Shown piece after piece: positions 11,197-19,660 of a stretch of 64,000 nt of DNA. Both the position numbers and the translations under genes were made by a program. The notes under the pieces were generated by a model, which did not search any database, had not been told where the DNA came from, and saw only the letters and a program-made list of their open reading frames with translations. The stretch's first letter is position 1. Each line of letters begins with the position of its first letter. Source of the DNA: Prorocentrum cordatum (lineage: Eukaryota > Sar > Dinophyceae > Prorocentrales > Prorocentraceae); contig CAUYUJ010016156.1 of NCBI GenBank assembly GCA_963575745.1, forward strand, positions 32,501 to 96,500, in the 5' to 3' direction.

Positions 11197-11911
11197 GCCC
11201 GCTATCGCCAGGGGATACACTAATGTATCCTGCATCACGAACATCGAGAACGACCAGACCAAGGGTACGTAGAGCAGGGGCATGATGACGATGAAGACCC
11301 CGGGGAGATAGGACTCCGGGATCATGACCTTTATCCGGATGGCCGCCGTGAGCAGCCCAGGCGCTATGGAGAGCGCCAGGGGCACTAGGGCCCTGAAGGA
11401 CAAGACGCCAGACATGGTTCCAACGAGCCCTTTCGCAACGTTGCGAACCCAGGGTACGTCGACGATCTCCCGAATGCTGCCGAGGGGGTTCTCCTTCACA
11501 TCCTCCACCCTGGTATGGTTGATCATCCTGCACAGTTTTTCCTTGTCGGCGCCGACCAGGTGGGTGGCGTCATCTCCAATCCCGATCTCCCGAGTGATAA
11601 TCTTGCAATCTTCCGCTGCCGCTTGTAAGGTTGTGCTCCAAGGAAACCACCATGCCGCGGATTTTGCCTTCTCGCACCACCAGATCGTATTTTGGTGCAT
11701 CTGAGCCCAAGTGCTGTCCAGCTTGTCTTCCATACCGTGGTCCCGGCAGCTGATCCCAGCCACACGAGCAAGATCCCCCATTCGCGAGGAAATGTTGTAG
11801 TGCTGATTCGTGGCCACGAGGAACTCCTTCAGCTGCTGGTCAACGGGCTCCCAATTGATCAAGACCGGTGGATGAGGAGGGGGAGGAGGAGCAGGCGCAG
11901 ATGAAGGGGCC
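11197..11911 (-). CDS. Membrane protein gene, segment 8 (longest exon)
   Basis: 715 bp of uninterrupted frame. It opens with a Pro-rich linker (APAPPPPPHPPVLINWEP), followed by a soluble, charged region with several cysteines (ISCRDHGMEDKLDSTW, WWCEKAKSAAWW, EDCKIITREIGIGDDA, LCRMINHTRVEDVKE). Two long hydrophobic segments end the exon: LSFRALVPLALSIAPGLLTA and VFIVIMPLLYVPLVWSF. Codon-level coherence over 230 residues makes this the most convincing exon of the gene. Confidence 0.8.
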
Positions 11912-12065
11912 CTGGGACAAACAAATAAATACACACAACTAACAGGATTCCCAATATTTTCACATATTTTCTGTGTTTTTGTCTTCCCCCCCACTTCCCA
12001 TGTGTTCCCATATTTTCCGGGGGAATCGACGATGACATGTGTCTGTGTGTTTCTTTCCCTCCTGA
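11902..12065 (-). mobile_element. Family H element (introner-like), copy 1, nearly coincides with an intron
   Basis: 164 bp flanked by a perfect 5-bp duplication GCAGA (11897-11901 and 12066-12070). On the minus strand it begins TCAGGAGG and ends GGCCCCTTCA. It lies between segments 7 and 8 of the membrane protein gene. A GT-AG pair, TTTT|GTCCC (12075) and CCCAG|GGCC (11912), would splice out 164 bases and join the two frames. Removing only the element plus one duplication copy does not join them, so the splice sites need RNA evidence. Confidence 0.75.
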
Positions 12066-12075
12066 GCAGAGGGAC

Positions 12076-12334
12076 AAAAGAGGAGGGAGCAGTGCTAAGG
12101 CCTCTGGCTGCGCGCAGACAGCCCCCCACCCCCAGACCGGCGTGGGCACCACGGAGCGCACAAAGGGGGCGCAGAAGGTCACGAGCCACGCCAGCAGGAG
12201 AAGCCGGTGGCTGCGAGACCAGTCGGCCCACCGCACCGCGGCCAGGGCCAGCAGCAGGCTGGTGGCGAGCTTTGTAGCCGTCAGGAACATCTGCTTCACC
12301 AGCTCGGCTTTTGACAGCTCCTCCGTCGGCGAGG
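12076..12334 (-). CDS. Membrane protein gene, segment 7
   Basis: Begins after CCCTGAG| at 12335 and encodes SPTEELSKAELVKQMFL, then a hydrophobic helix (LATSLLLALAAVRWADW), a short basic turn (SRSHR) and a second hydrophobic stretch (LLLLAWLVTFCAPFV). It joins segment 6 in phase 1. The last 30 residues, before the family H element, look less constrained and could partly be intron. Confidence 0.7.
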
Positions 12335-12824
12335 CTCAGGGCTGAGCACAGACAGTCCCCCCCCCCAGGTAGACCCGGCTGGCCTCAACAGTCTGGCGTT
12401 GGCAGGACTGGGTCTCGTGGGACCTGGTTTAGTGTTGTGCGCCAGGGGACGCCCCCCCCATCCCCGTTCCACTGACCAAACCTGCCGCCACACGAAGAAA
12501 CACCAGCTACGGCAGACCTGGTTTAGTGATTCCTGTTTAGGGTTTGGCTTCGGGGCTCAATCACAAACAGGCTCCCCTTACCCAGGGCCCTAGCTATATC
12601 CGAAGAAGGCCCCCCAGCGGTCTCAACAATTGAGGCGTTGACACTGCCCTGGACTACTCGGGAGGCCTGGTGAGGCCAACTGGGACTACTTACCCCGAGG
12701 GGCAGTCTGTATGCAACCCGTCGCCCGCCGAGATGCTTTGAGTTCCCCATTTCTCAACACGGTGCCCCCAAAAATCTCGACCCACTCCTGGGGACCGGCT
12801 TTTCATCACGAGTCACTTTCTGAC
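12335..12824 (-). other. GT-AG intron between segments 6 and 7 (490 bp)
   Basis: Minus strand GGGACC|GTCAGAAAG to CCCTGAG|CCTCG; the split codon is restored. It contains a truncated family C repeat (12755-12822) next to its 5' end and a duplicated GACCTGGTTTAGTG word (about 12420 and 12518). Confidence 0.6.
12755..12822. mobile_element. Family C element, partial
   Basis: Shares CCCCCAAAAATCTCGACCCA, TCCTGGGGACCGGCTTTTCAT and TGACGGTCCCGGG with the complete copies at 24.0 and 39.9 kb. No intact ends. Confidence 0.55.
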
Positions 12825-13053
12825 GGTCCCGGGACCCCGCGAGGGCCTCCAGAGGCAGAACATCGCGAAACACCGTCGCCTTGATGCTGTCGGTGCGTTG
12901 GATCTCTGGGACACCCTCCTCCATCAGCATGTACGCCATTGCCTTGCCAAACGCCGTGGCGAACCTGTCGAAGGTGAGGGCGCCCGTGTCGCGGGTGTCC
13001 CTGCAGTTCTGCCGGCCGGAGCAGGCCGAAGGGCAGCGCTCCGCCACCGTCTC
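12825..13053 (-). CDS. Membrane protein gene, segment 6
   Basis: Encodes ETVAERCPSACSGRQNC, RDTGALTFDRFATAFGKAM, AYMLMEEGVPEIQRTDS and ATVFRDVLPLEALAGSRD, a soluble-looking region with four cysteines near its start. Its frame is offset from segment 5 by the TIR insertion at 13054-13434. Removing that element and one 5-bp duplication copy gives an uninterrupted ...GFCSE-T-VAERC... reading. Confidence 0.7.
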
Positions 13054-13434
13054 TCGGGTCGGGCGAAAGGGGGGGATAGCAAAGGGGGGGCTTGAGAATC
13101 AGCTCACGTAGCTGATTTTCCAGGCGCCTCCCGGCGCCGGGAGCGGCCATGCATCGAGGAATTGGCCCCTCGGTGAGGCCGAAACCAGCTGCATGCAGCA
13201 AATTTCGTAAGCCCCCCTTTCCTGGGTAGTCGAAGCCAATCTGGCGCCAATCTGGCAGGCCCAATCTGGCAAACGGGGGCAATCTGGCGAGGGAGCCAAC
13301 GCGAATCCAGTCTGGCGAATAACCCCAATCCTCCAGCTTGGCCAGGCCAGATTGGCCCTTGGGGCCCAATCCAATCTGACAGTCTGGCCTTCGACTACCC
13401 AGCTTTCCCAATCCCCCCCTTTCGCCCGACCCGA
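13054..13434. mobile_element. TIR element splitting a coding exon, with family B nested inside
   Basis: 381 bp. The two ends are perfect 24-bp inverted repeats beginning TCGGGTCGGGCGAAAGG. Target duplication GTCTC is at 13049-13053 and 13435-13439. A family B element (13222-13402) with its own duplication is nested within, so the original element was about 195 bp. The inner sequence has further hairpins (AATCAGCT...AGCTGATT). Element plus duplication is 386 bases (2 mod 3), and exact removal restores the reading frame of the host gene. None of the possible cut points inside the duplication gives GT-AG. Confidence 0.85.
13222..13402. mobile_element. Family B MITE, copy 1 (181 bp)
   Basis: Ends CTGGGTAGTCGAAG and CTTCGACTACCCAG are perfect inverted repeats; target duplication CTTTC on both sides. 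The interior is rich in CCAATCTGGC and CCAGATTGG words. Nearly identical in length and sequence to the copies at 22414 and 34670. Confidence 0.9.
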
Positions 13435-13660
13435 GTCTCGGAGCAGAAGCCTGGCCGCCAGCAGCCGCCGATGGCCTCGCTGAGGGGGTCGGAGCACCGA
13501 ACGCCCGCCTCGAGGAGCCCGCCGCACGTCTCGGCGGCCACCTCGTGCCTGGCGCTGCGCTCGGACAGGACGTCGCCGAAGTGCGCGTCGACGGTGCTGC
13601 AGCTGACCAGCGGCAGGCTGGCGATGAAGCCCTCGGGGGCCGCGCGTATATACACACCAA
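13435..13660 (-). CDS. Membrane protein gene, segment 5
   Basis: Encodes GFIASLPLVSCSTVDAHF, GDVLSERSARHEVAAET, CGGLLEAGVRCSDPLSEA and GGCWRPGFCSE, a cysteine-rich region that directly continues into segment 6 once the TIR element is removed. The 5' border is unresolved: both CCCCGAG|GGC and an earlier CCCAG| would fit. Confidence 0.65.
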
Positions 13661-13839
13661 GGCATCTGGGCCCCGTCCCATGGGGCTTCGCAGCAGCCGC
13701 AGGACAACGTACAGTGCATGATTTCCTGGCGCATTCTCTGGGCGGCAAGTGTTGAACGCACATCGCCGCCACCGTGGGCCTGAGTCCTCACTCCTGCAAT
13801 CCATCAGGGGCCCGGACACCACACTTCCAGTTCCTATGG

Positions 13840-14330
13840 TGCTTCCCGCGTGCCCCTCTGGGGCTTGCCGCGGCTTCTCCTGTCACCTTTCCGAACTTCA
13901 AGAGGGCCCCACGACGGGCCTAGAGGGCCCCAAGAGGCCCCCAAGACGGACCAAGAGAATCCCGAGACGCCGAAAGATCGCTCCAGGCCCAAGATGGCCC
14001 CCAGACGACCCAGGAGGCCGCCAAGACGCCCAAAGAGGCCTCCAAGAGGCCTCCCAAGAGCGCCCCAAGAGGCCAAGCATTTGATTTTCTGTGAGTGTTT
14101 GAAGGGTGTTTGAAGGATTTTGGCGTTGTCGGCATTGCGGCTTTCCAACGCTCTCAGACGGCCTAGAGGCCCCCAAGACCGCCCCAAGAGGCCTCCAAGA
14201 GGCCCCCAAGACCGCCCCACGAGGCCCCCCGAGAGGCCCCCCACAATGCCCCCGGGCACTGGCCAGGGGACCCAGGAACACTCCAAGACAAAACCGACTG
14301 AACGACAACAAACGAGACGCTCCAAAACAT
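13840..14330. repeat. Degenerate GGCCCCCAAGAC repeat field
   Basis: Irregular repetition of (A/G)AGGCC(C/T)CCAAGA(C/G). The same degenerate word, often inverted as CTTGGGG(G/C)CC, fills 16.84-17.29, 17.57-17.89, 35.52-35.80, 46.84-47.29, 51.55-52.11, 54.99-55.43 and 60.08-60.73 kb. Confidence 0.7.
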
Positions 14331-14337
14331 TAATAGG

Positions 14338-15085
14338 TAGATATGCATGCATGCATACTTACATACATACATGCATACATACATACATACATACATACAC
14401 CTATCTACAGACATACATACATACATCTGTCTACGTACATACATGCATGCATGCATACATACATACATACATACATACATACACATATACATACATACAC
14501 ACATGCATACATACATACATACATACATACATACATACACACACATACATACATACATACATACATACATACAAACATACATACACACATACATACAGAC
14601 ATACATACATACATACATACATGCATACATACACACATACATACGTGCATACATACGTACGTACATACATACATACATACATGCATACATGCATACACAC
14701 ATGCATACAAACAGACACGCACACATACATACATTCATACATACATACATACATACATACATACATACATGCATGCATGCATGCATACATACACGCATAC
14801 ATACATACATACATGCATACATACATACATACATGCATACATACATACATTACATACATACACACATACATACATACACACATACATGCATGTATACACA
14901 CATCCATCCATACATACATACATACATACATACATACATACATACATACATACATACATAAGTACATACATATATACATGCATGCATACATACATACATA
15001 CATCTAGACATATCTATATATATAGACATTTATGTATACACATGTATGTATCGATGTGTGTGTATGCGTGCGTGCATGTATACAC
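14338..15085. repeat. (ACAT)n tetranucleotide array, ~750 bp
   Basis: TACA/CATA repeats with TGCA, CACA and GTAC interruptions. Lies between segments 5 and 4 of the membrane protein gene, so it would be intronic. Long Tyr/Ile/His/Cys-rich readings in every frame are artefacts. Confidence 0.95.
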
Positions 15086-15109
15086 GGCGTGATGGGCCGC
15101 CATTTGCCA

Positions 15110-15370
15110 CTAGCTGGTGGAATCGCACAACATGATATGGTGGACATGTTCCCGGCCCCGATCCTCCCTCCAGCTCTGGTAGGACACGCTGAACTGGGAT
15201 TCCTCGTGCATGTTGCGCATGTGCCGCAGCGTCGCCCAGTTGTCTCCGAAGAGCGAGAATCCGAAGGCCCCCAGGCTGGCGAGCGAGAGCAGGACCATCA
15301 TCGAGCGCCGCCAGACGACGAAGTTGACGACGGGCCTTTTGTTGCTCCCATCGTGCTTAAGGGCCAGATC
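15110..15370 (-). CDS. Membrane protein gene, segment 4
   Basis: Starts directly after TTTCTAG| with DLALKHDGSNKRPVVNFVV, then WRRS, a hydrophobic helix (MMVLLSLASLGAFGFSLF) and a polar tail (DNWATLRHMRNMHEESQFSV, QSWREDRGREHVHHIM). The phase matches segment 3. A diverged copy of this exon start and its upstream intron is on the plus strand at 61.6-61.86 kb. The 3' border before the ATAC array is not certain. Confidence 0.75.
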   Translation of the reverse strand, partial: DLALKHDGSNKRPVVNFVVWRRSMMVLLSLASLGAFGFSLFGDNWATLRHMRNMHEESQFSVSYQSWREDRGREHVHHIMLCDSTS

Positions 15371-15692
15371 CTAGAAATAATTTCGAGCAGCCAGAAAAGT
15401 ATTGAAGCAATGTCGAAGGAGTATCGCCTCCCAGGGCCCGACACGTCAAAACCCTCCAGGTCCGGTGCCTTCTTGGTGCTCGAGATTCTTTCTGGCGATC
15501 AAGGCTGAAGTAGGTTTAGGTCCGGCACGCCCCTCTACAGGCGAATTTTGGGCGACGGAAGCAAAACATGTTAAACAGATGCTCAAAGGTAATAGAGCAT
15601 CGTCCCCAGACTATGGTTTGACTATTTTTCAATATCCCTCCTGTAGAGGGACACGCCCGACTTAGGAAAAGTAGGTTGGAACATCATGAGAC
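15371..15692 (-). other. GT-AG intron between segments 3 and 4, carrying a family A insertion
   Basis: Minus strand CGGCCC|GTCTCATG to ATTTCTAG|GATCTG, phase 0, 322 bp. The paralogous sequence at 61.6 kb lacks the family A element, so about 161 bp of this intron is an insertion. Confidence 0.75.
15516..15668. mobile_element. Family A MITE, copy 2, with target duplication and empty-site control
   Basis: Ends TTAGGTCCGGCACGCC and GGGACACGCCCGACTTAGG. Target duplication AAGTAGGT at 15508-15515 and 15669-15676. At 61.6 kb the related sequence reads AACCTACTTCAGCC without an insert, confirming element limits and target duplication. Confidence 0.85.
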
Positions 15693-16044
15693 GGGCCGTA
15701 TGTCCGCGGTGCCCGGGCTGTACTCCCCCCTCAGCCGCTCCCGCTCGGCGCGCGAGGCGAGGGTCTGGTCCGAGAGCCGCGTGACCTCCAGGGAGCGCAG
15801 CCAGTGGCACCCCAGCGAGGCGAGGGAGGAGAAGGAGAAGGAGGAGGAGGAGGAGGAGGAGGAGGAGGAGGAGGAGGAGGCACCCCAGCGCGGCGAGGTC
15901 GCACAGCACCGTGCCCACGAGCGCGGGGCCCGCCAGGAAGCAGGCGTAGCAGCAGGGGGGCGACTCCAGGGGCAGCGCCACGAGGGAGCCCAGCTGCGGG
16001 ACCCTCGGCTCCGACGGCGGGAGGCAGAACAGGAGGCAGCCACC
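15693..16044 (-). CDS. Membrane protein gene, segments 2 and 3, interrupted by a CTC tract
   Basis: Segment 2 encodes GGCLLFCLPPSEPRVPQLGS, LVALPLESPPCCYACFL and the hydrophobic AGPALVGTVLCDLAALGC. Segment 3 continues LGCHWLRSLEVTRLSDQ, TLASRAERERLRGEY and SPGTADIRP. Between them 73 bp of (CTC)n-rich DNA is inserted and flanked by the 12-bp direct repeat GGCACCCCAGCG (15806-15817 and 15879-15890, plus strand). Deleting 73 bp gives an unbroken ...DLAALGCHWLRSLEV... frame. No AG 3' splice site exists in the pyrimidine tract. Confidence 0.65.
15818..15890. repeat. 73-bp (GAG)n insertion bounded by a 12-bp direct repeat
   Basis: GCGAGGGAGGAG then (GAG)n, closed by a second GGCACCCCAGCG. It sits inside coding sequence and shifts the frame by one base. 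Confidence 0.8.
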
Positions 16045-16153
16045 CCAAACTTTCGGAGGTCCGCGCGGCCTTCTCCCATCGGTGCGCGGAGGCGCTCTCC
16101 CTGGCGGTCGCAGCGCCGATCCGAGAAGTCCGTGCGGACCTCAGACAGTTTGG
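16045..16153. mobile_element. Family F foldback element between segments 1 and 2
   Basis: Ends CCAAACTTTCGGAGG and CCTCAGACAGTTTGG are inverted repeats (13 of 15 positions). It is 109 bp long (1 mod 3). Removing exactly these bases joins ...NGQKPK to GGCLLFCLPP in frame. No clear target duplication and no GT-AG borders. Confidence 0.7.
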
Positions 16154-16320
16154 TTTGGGCTTCTGGCCGTTCCGCCTCCAAGATGGCCAGAGGGCCTCGT
16201 CGGACACCAGGTGCCGCATGGAGCCGGGGCCCGGCAGCAAGCTCGCCGCCCTGGACCTCTCCGGCTTCCACAGGTGCGCCGGGAGCTGGAGCCGCTTGGG
16301 TGAAGACTGGCGTGCGGACG
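16154..16320 (-). CDS. Membrane protein gene, segment 1 (5'-most seen)
   Basis: Encodes RLQLPAHLWKPERSRAAS, LLPGPGSMRHLVSDEALW and PSWRRNGQKPK. It is accepted because it reads straight into segment 2 when the family F element is deleted. No initiator or spliced-leader acceptor could be chosen upstream. Confidence 0.45.
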
Positions 16321-16569
16321 TCCACTCCGGCTCCTGGCCTGGGATTGAGGATACGTGCGACTCGGGTTCGGGGGACTCGGGTTGGCCTGACGAGTCCGTC
16401 AGAAAATTGGACGCGACCCAGTCTGAAATTTGACGCGACCTCCCGCTGCAAACGTCGGAAGGAAACTGGGCCGTGGAACTCCAGAGCGGGCCCGTCAAAG
16501 AGCGCCGCCAAAAACCCGCGTTTTGGCAAGCTCGAGTCTTACGCTTCCCCAGTCGGAGGACAAAGCAGA

Positions 16570-16625
16570 CTACACTTAGGTCGGGCCTGTCCCTCTGCAT
16601 GGGGACCTTGGGCGAAGCATTCATT
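16570..16625. mobile_element. Family A element, left end only
   Basis: TTAGGTCGGGCCTGTCCCTC followed by GGGCGAAGCATTC matches the left end of the family. No matching right end follows. Confidence 0.55.
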
Positions 16626-17290
16626 ATTCACTGCATTGGCATTTCCGCCGTGAATGTCCAGACGCAAGAAACTTCGAATATAAACGAGCTTGGATATTGA
16701 CAGCCTGGGAGAGAGTCTAACTGTGAATGACTTTGAGTGTGTATGAGCCCCAGTAGTACGAGTGAGTCTATGCGCGTGAGCCTGCGCATGGCCAAGCTTA
16801 GGGTGAGAGTGTCTGCTCGTCTGTGGCCTGAGCATAACCGAGCGTGACTGAATCCTCCTGGGGTCTCTTGGGGCTTCCTGGGGCTTCCTCAAGTCTCCTC
16901 GGGCTCCTGGGGCCTCCTGGGGCCTCTCGGGGCTTCCTGGGGCTTCCTGGGGCTTCCTTGAGCCTCTTGGAACTCCTGGGGCCTGGAGCCTCCTGGGGCC
17001 TCTTGGGAACTACTGGGGCCTCCTGGGGCCTCTTGGGGACTGCTCCTCCTTGAGCCTCCTGGGGCTTCCGGAGGCCTCGTGGGGCTTCCTTGGGTCTTCC
17101 TGGCGCTTCCTTGGGACTGAGCCTCCTGAGACCTCCTGGGTCCTTCCTTGCGTTTCCTGGGGCTTCCTCCGGCCTCTTGGAGCATCCTGGTAGCTCTTGG
17201 GGCTTCCTGTGGCTTCTGGAAGTCTCCTGTGACCTTCTGGGGCCTCCTGGGGTCTCCTGGGCCTTCCTGGAGCCTCCTGGGGAGGATTCG
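16626..17290. repeat. Spacer, then degenerate CTTGGGGCCTCCTGGGG repeat field
   Basis: 16626-16840 holds nothing recognised except GAGTGTG/GTGAGTCT words. From 16841 on, variants of CTCCTGGGGCTTCCTTGGG repeat irregularly. Readings rich in Pro/Arg/Gln or Leu/Gly/Ser follow the repeat. Confidence 0.7.
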
Positions 17291-17565
17291 TGTCCCAGGA
17301 GAGGCCCAATATCTATAGGAACACACGTAAAGCACGTAGGGTTGGAACCACAGGAGAAGGACAATCTATGGAAGCACGCGTAAAACACCAGAGATTCGTG
17401 CCCCGCAGGACGCCCAATCTATAGAAACATACGTAAACACCAATCGGATTGGAGCCACAGGAGAAGGACAACCTATAGGAACAGACGTAAAACACAAGAA
17501 GGATTCGTGCCCCAGGAGAAGCCCAATATCTATAGGAACAGCAGTGGACACACATAGGATCGGAG
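17284..17565. repeat. Tandem repeat, ~109-bp unit of two ~54-bp halves
   Basis: GATTCGTG(T/C)CCC...GCCCAAT...TATAG(A/G)AACA starts near 17285, 17394 and 17503. The intervening halves read TTGGA(A/G)CCACAGGAGAAGGACAA and also end in ACGTAAA(A)CAC. Confidence 0.75.
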
Positions 17566-17569
17566 CCGC

Positions 17570-17890
17570 TCCTGGGGCCTCCTGGTGCCTCTTGGGGCCT
17601 CCTGGGGCCTCCTGGTGCCTTCTGGGGACTCCTGGCACTTCCTGTGGCTCCTGAGGCCTCCCGGGGCCTCCTGGTACCTCCTAGAACTTCCTGGGGCTAC
17701 CTGGAGCTTCTCGGGGAGAACCTCTGGTGGCATGCTGGGGCTTCCTGGGGCTTCGGGCTTCTTGGGGTCTCCTGGGGCCCTTCGGGCATCCTTGAGGGTC
17801 TTGGGGCTTCCTGTTGTTTCCTGAAGCCTCCTGGGGCCTCCTATGGCGTCCTGGTGCCTCCTGGAGCCTCCCTGGGCGGGCCTCCTGGGA
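17570..17890. repeat. Degenerate CCTCCTGGGGCCTC repeat field
   Basis: Continuation of the 16.84-17.29 kb field after the tandem block, with the same word and orientation. Confidence 0.7.
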
Positions 17891-17929
17891 GGGATCCGCC
17901 CACGATTCTTGCCAACGCCTGCGCTCGAC

Positions 17930-18875
17930 GAGTCTGGCCACCCAAACAAGCAAACTGCTCGAGACATCCTGGCAATGTGGGCCCCTGGGGTGCGAAAGCC
18001 ATCGCCTCGCACGAGACATCCTCCACATCTGCTCCGAAACTTGAAGATGCTGGGCCAAGAAACACGCAAACCGCTCAAAACATCCTCACAATCTGGGCGC
18101 GAACGGAAACCGTGCAACACCCGTGGCGTCCCCCCCCCTTCAGGAATGCTAAAACAACCAGGCCGATCGATACATCCTCAGAATCTGCTCTGAGCGCACA
18201 CGAGTCTGGCCACCAAAACAGGCAAACCGCTCCAGCCATCCTCTCAATTTAGGCCCCTCGGAGTGCGACAACCAGCGCCTCGCACGAGACATCCGCAGAT
18301 CTGTTCCGAAAACAACGGATGTTGAGCATGCGAACAGGCACACCGCCTAAGACATCCTCGCGATCTGGCCGCGAACGGAGGCCGTGAGATACTCCTGGCG
18401 ACCCCCCCCCATTAGGAAGCGCCTCGCACGAGACATCCTCAACATCTGCTCCGAAACCGAAGGATGTTCGCGACCAAAACAGGCAAACCGCCTGAGACAT
18501 CCCCGCAATCTGGGCGCGAACGGAGGCCGTGAGATACTCCTGGCGAACCTCCCATTAGGAGGCGCCTCGCACGAGAGATCCTCAACATCTGCTCCGAAAC
18601 CGAAGGATGTTCGCGACCAAAACAGGCAAACCGCCTGAGACATCCCCGCAATCTGGGCGCGAACGGAGGCCGTGAGATACTCCTGGCGGCCCCCCCTTAG
18701 GAGGCGCCTCGCACGAGACATCCTCAAAATCTGCTCCGAAACCGAAGGATGTTCGCGACCAAAACTGGCAAACCGCCTGAGACATCCCCGCGATCTGGCA
18801 AGAACGGAGGCCGTGCAATACTCCTGGCGCCCCCCTCAGGAGTGCTAAAACCAGCAAGCCGCACGAGACATCCTC
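17930..18875. repeat. Tandem array, ~142-146-bp unit
   Basis: AGGCAAACCGCCTGAGACATC recurs near 18334, 18480, 18624 and 18766. Each unit continues with CGCGAACGGAGGCCGTGAGATACTC-like sequence (in parts), GGCGCCTCGCACGAGA and CCGAAACCGAAGGATGTTCG. More diverged units precede from 17940. The two units from 18480 to 18766 are nearly identical, indicating recent amplification. Confidence 0.85.
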
Positions 18876-18879
18876 ATCA

Positions 18880-18919
18880 TCTGCCCATCATCATCATCAT
18901 CATCATCATCATCACCACC

Positions 18920-18983
<64 letters not shown>

Positions 18984-19000
18984 GTATCATCATCAGCAAC
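18880..19000. repeat. (CAT)n microsatellite with (CAC)n core
   Basis: ATCATC repeat with a CCACCA interruption. The junction AAAACCAGCAAGCCGC...ATCCTCATCATCTGC is repeated at 19975-20010, so unit and microsatellite were duplicated together. Confidence 0.95.
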
Positions 19001-19660
19001 ATCACCATCCATCATCCATCATTCACCATCACCATCATACTCAAATCATACTTTCACCATATAATGATCATCATATGCCACCCCTCAGCATCGTCCAATG
19101 CAGAGAGGGAGGAGGGAGGGGAGAGATGATGATGAGGAGTCCGGCGCGGTCAGGGAATTATTCACTGCGTGGAGCTCCCCAGATGTGCATCTATTTGCAT
19201 GGACTGGGTGTGAGTGAGTCTGAGTATGAGTATGATGAGTACGAGTCTGAGCACAAGTGAGTCTGGGACATCCTCGCAATCTGCCGCCCCTGGGGTGCGA
19301 AAGCCAGTGACTCCGAGTATGAGTATAATGAGTACGAGTCTGAGCCTGGATGGGTCTGAGCACGAGCGAGTTTGACTACGAGTGAATCTGCGGGTGGGTG
19401 GGTCTGAGTGTGAGTGATTCTGAGCGTGCCTAAATCTGAATGTGAGCGCGTCTGAGTATGAGCAGGATGGACATGAAACTGGCCCTGAGCGGGTCTGAGT
19501 ACGAGTGAGTCTGACTACGAATGAGTCTGAGGGTGGGTGATTCTAAAGTGTGAGTGAGTCTGAGTGTGCGTAAGTCTGGGTGTGAGTGAGTCTGATATTG
19601 AATATGATGAATGGCGAGTCTGAATATGAGTGAGCCTGATCACGAGTGAGTGAGCATAAG
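19001..19660. repeat. Irregular GAGTCTGAGTATGAGT repeat
   Basis: From about 19200 onward, (T)GAGTCTGAG(T/C) words repeat irregularly. 19001-19200 is unique spacer with no gene seen. Confidence 0.65.

Larger units (their letters stand above)
10600..16320 (-). other. Locus span: multi-exon gene for a polytopic membrane protein
   Basis: Nine coding segments can be ordered on the minus strand (16320 down to 10600) and joined in frame, encoding very roughly 800 residues with several hydrophobic segments. Four junctions have GT-AG introns that agree in phase: 15371-15692, 12335-12824, 11912-12075 and 10894-11196. Three further interruptions (16045-16153, 73 bp within 15806-15890, and 13054-13434) are not multiples of three, lack GT-AG borders and restore the frame only if removed exactly. 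The join between segments 4 and 5 is unresolved. First and last exons are uncertain and no domain family is recognised. The protein is probably an integral membrane protein of unknown role. Confidence 0.7.

Noticed and set aside
12537-12548. Telomere repeat TTTAGGG
   Set aside because: A single copy (CTGTTTAGGGTTTGG), not an array.
14120-15092. Long Tyr/Ile/His-rich and Cys/Met/Val-rich frames
   Set aside because: Products of the (ACAT)n array, open in every frame.
17570-17890. Collagen-like or Leu/Gly-rich repeat protein
   Set aside because: Degenerate CCTCCTGGGG repeats; similar open readings appear wherever this repeat class occurs, in any frame.
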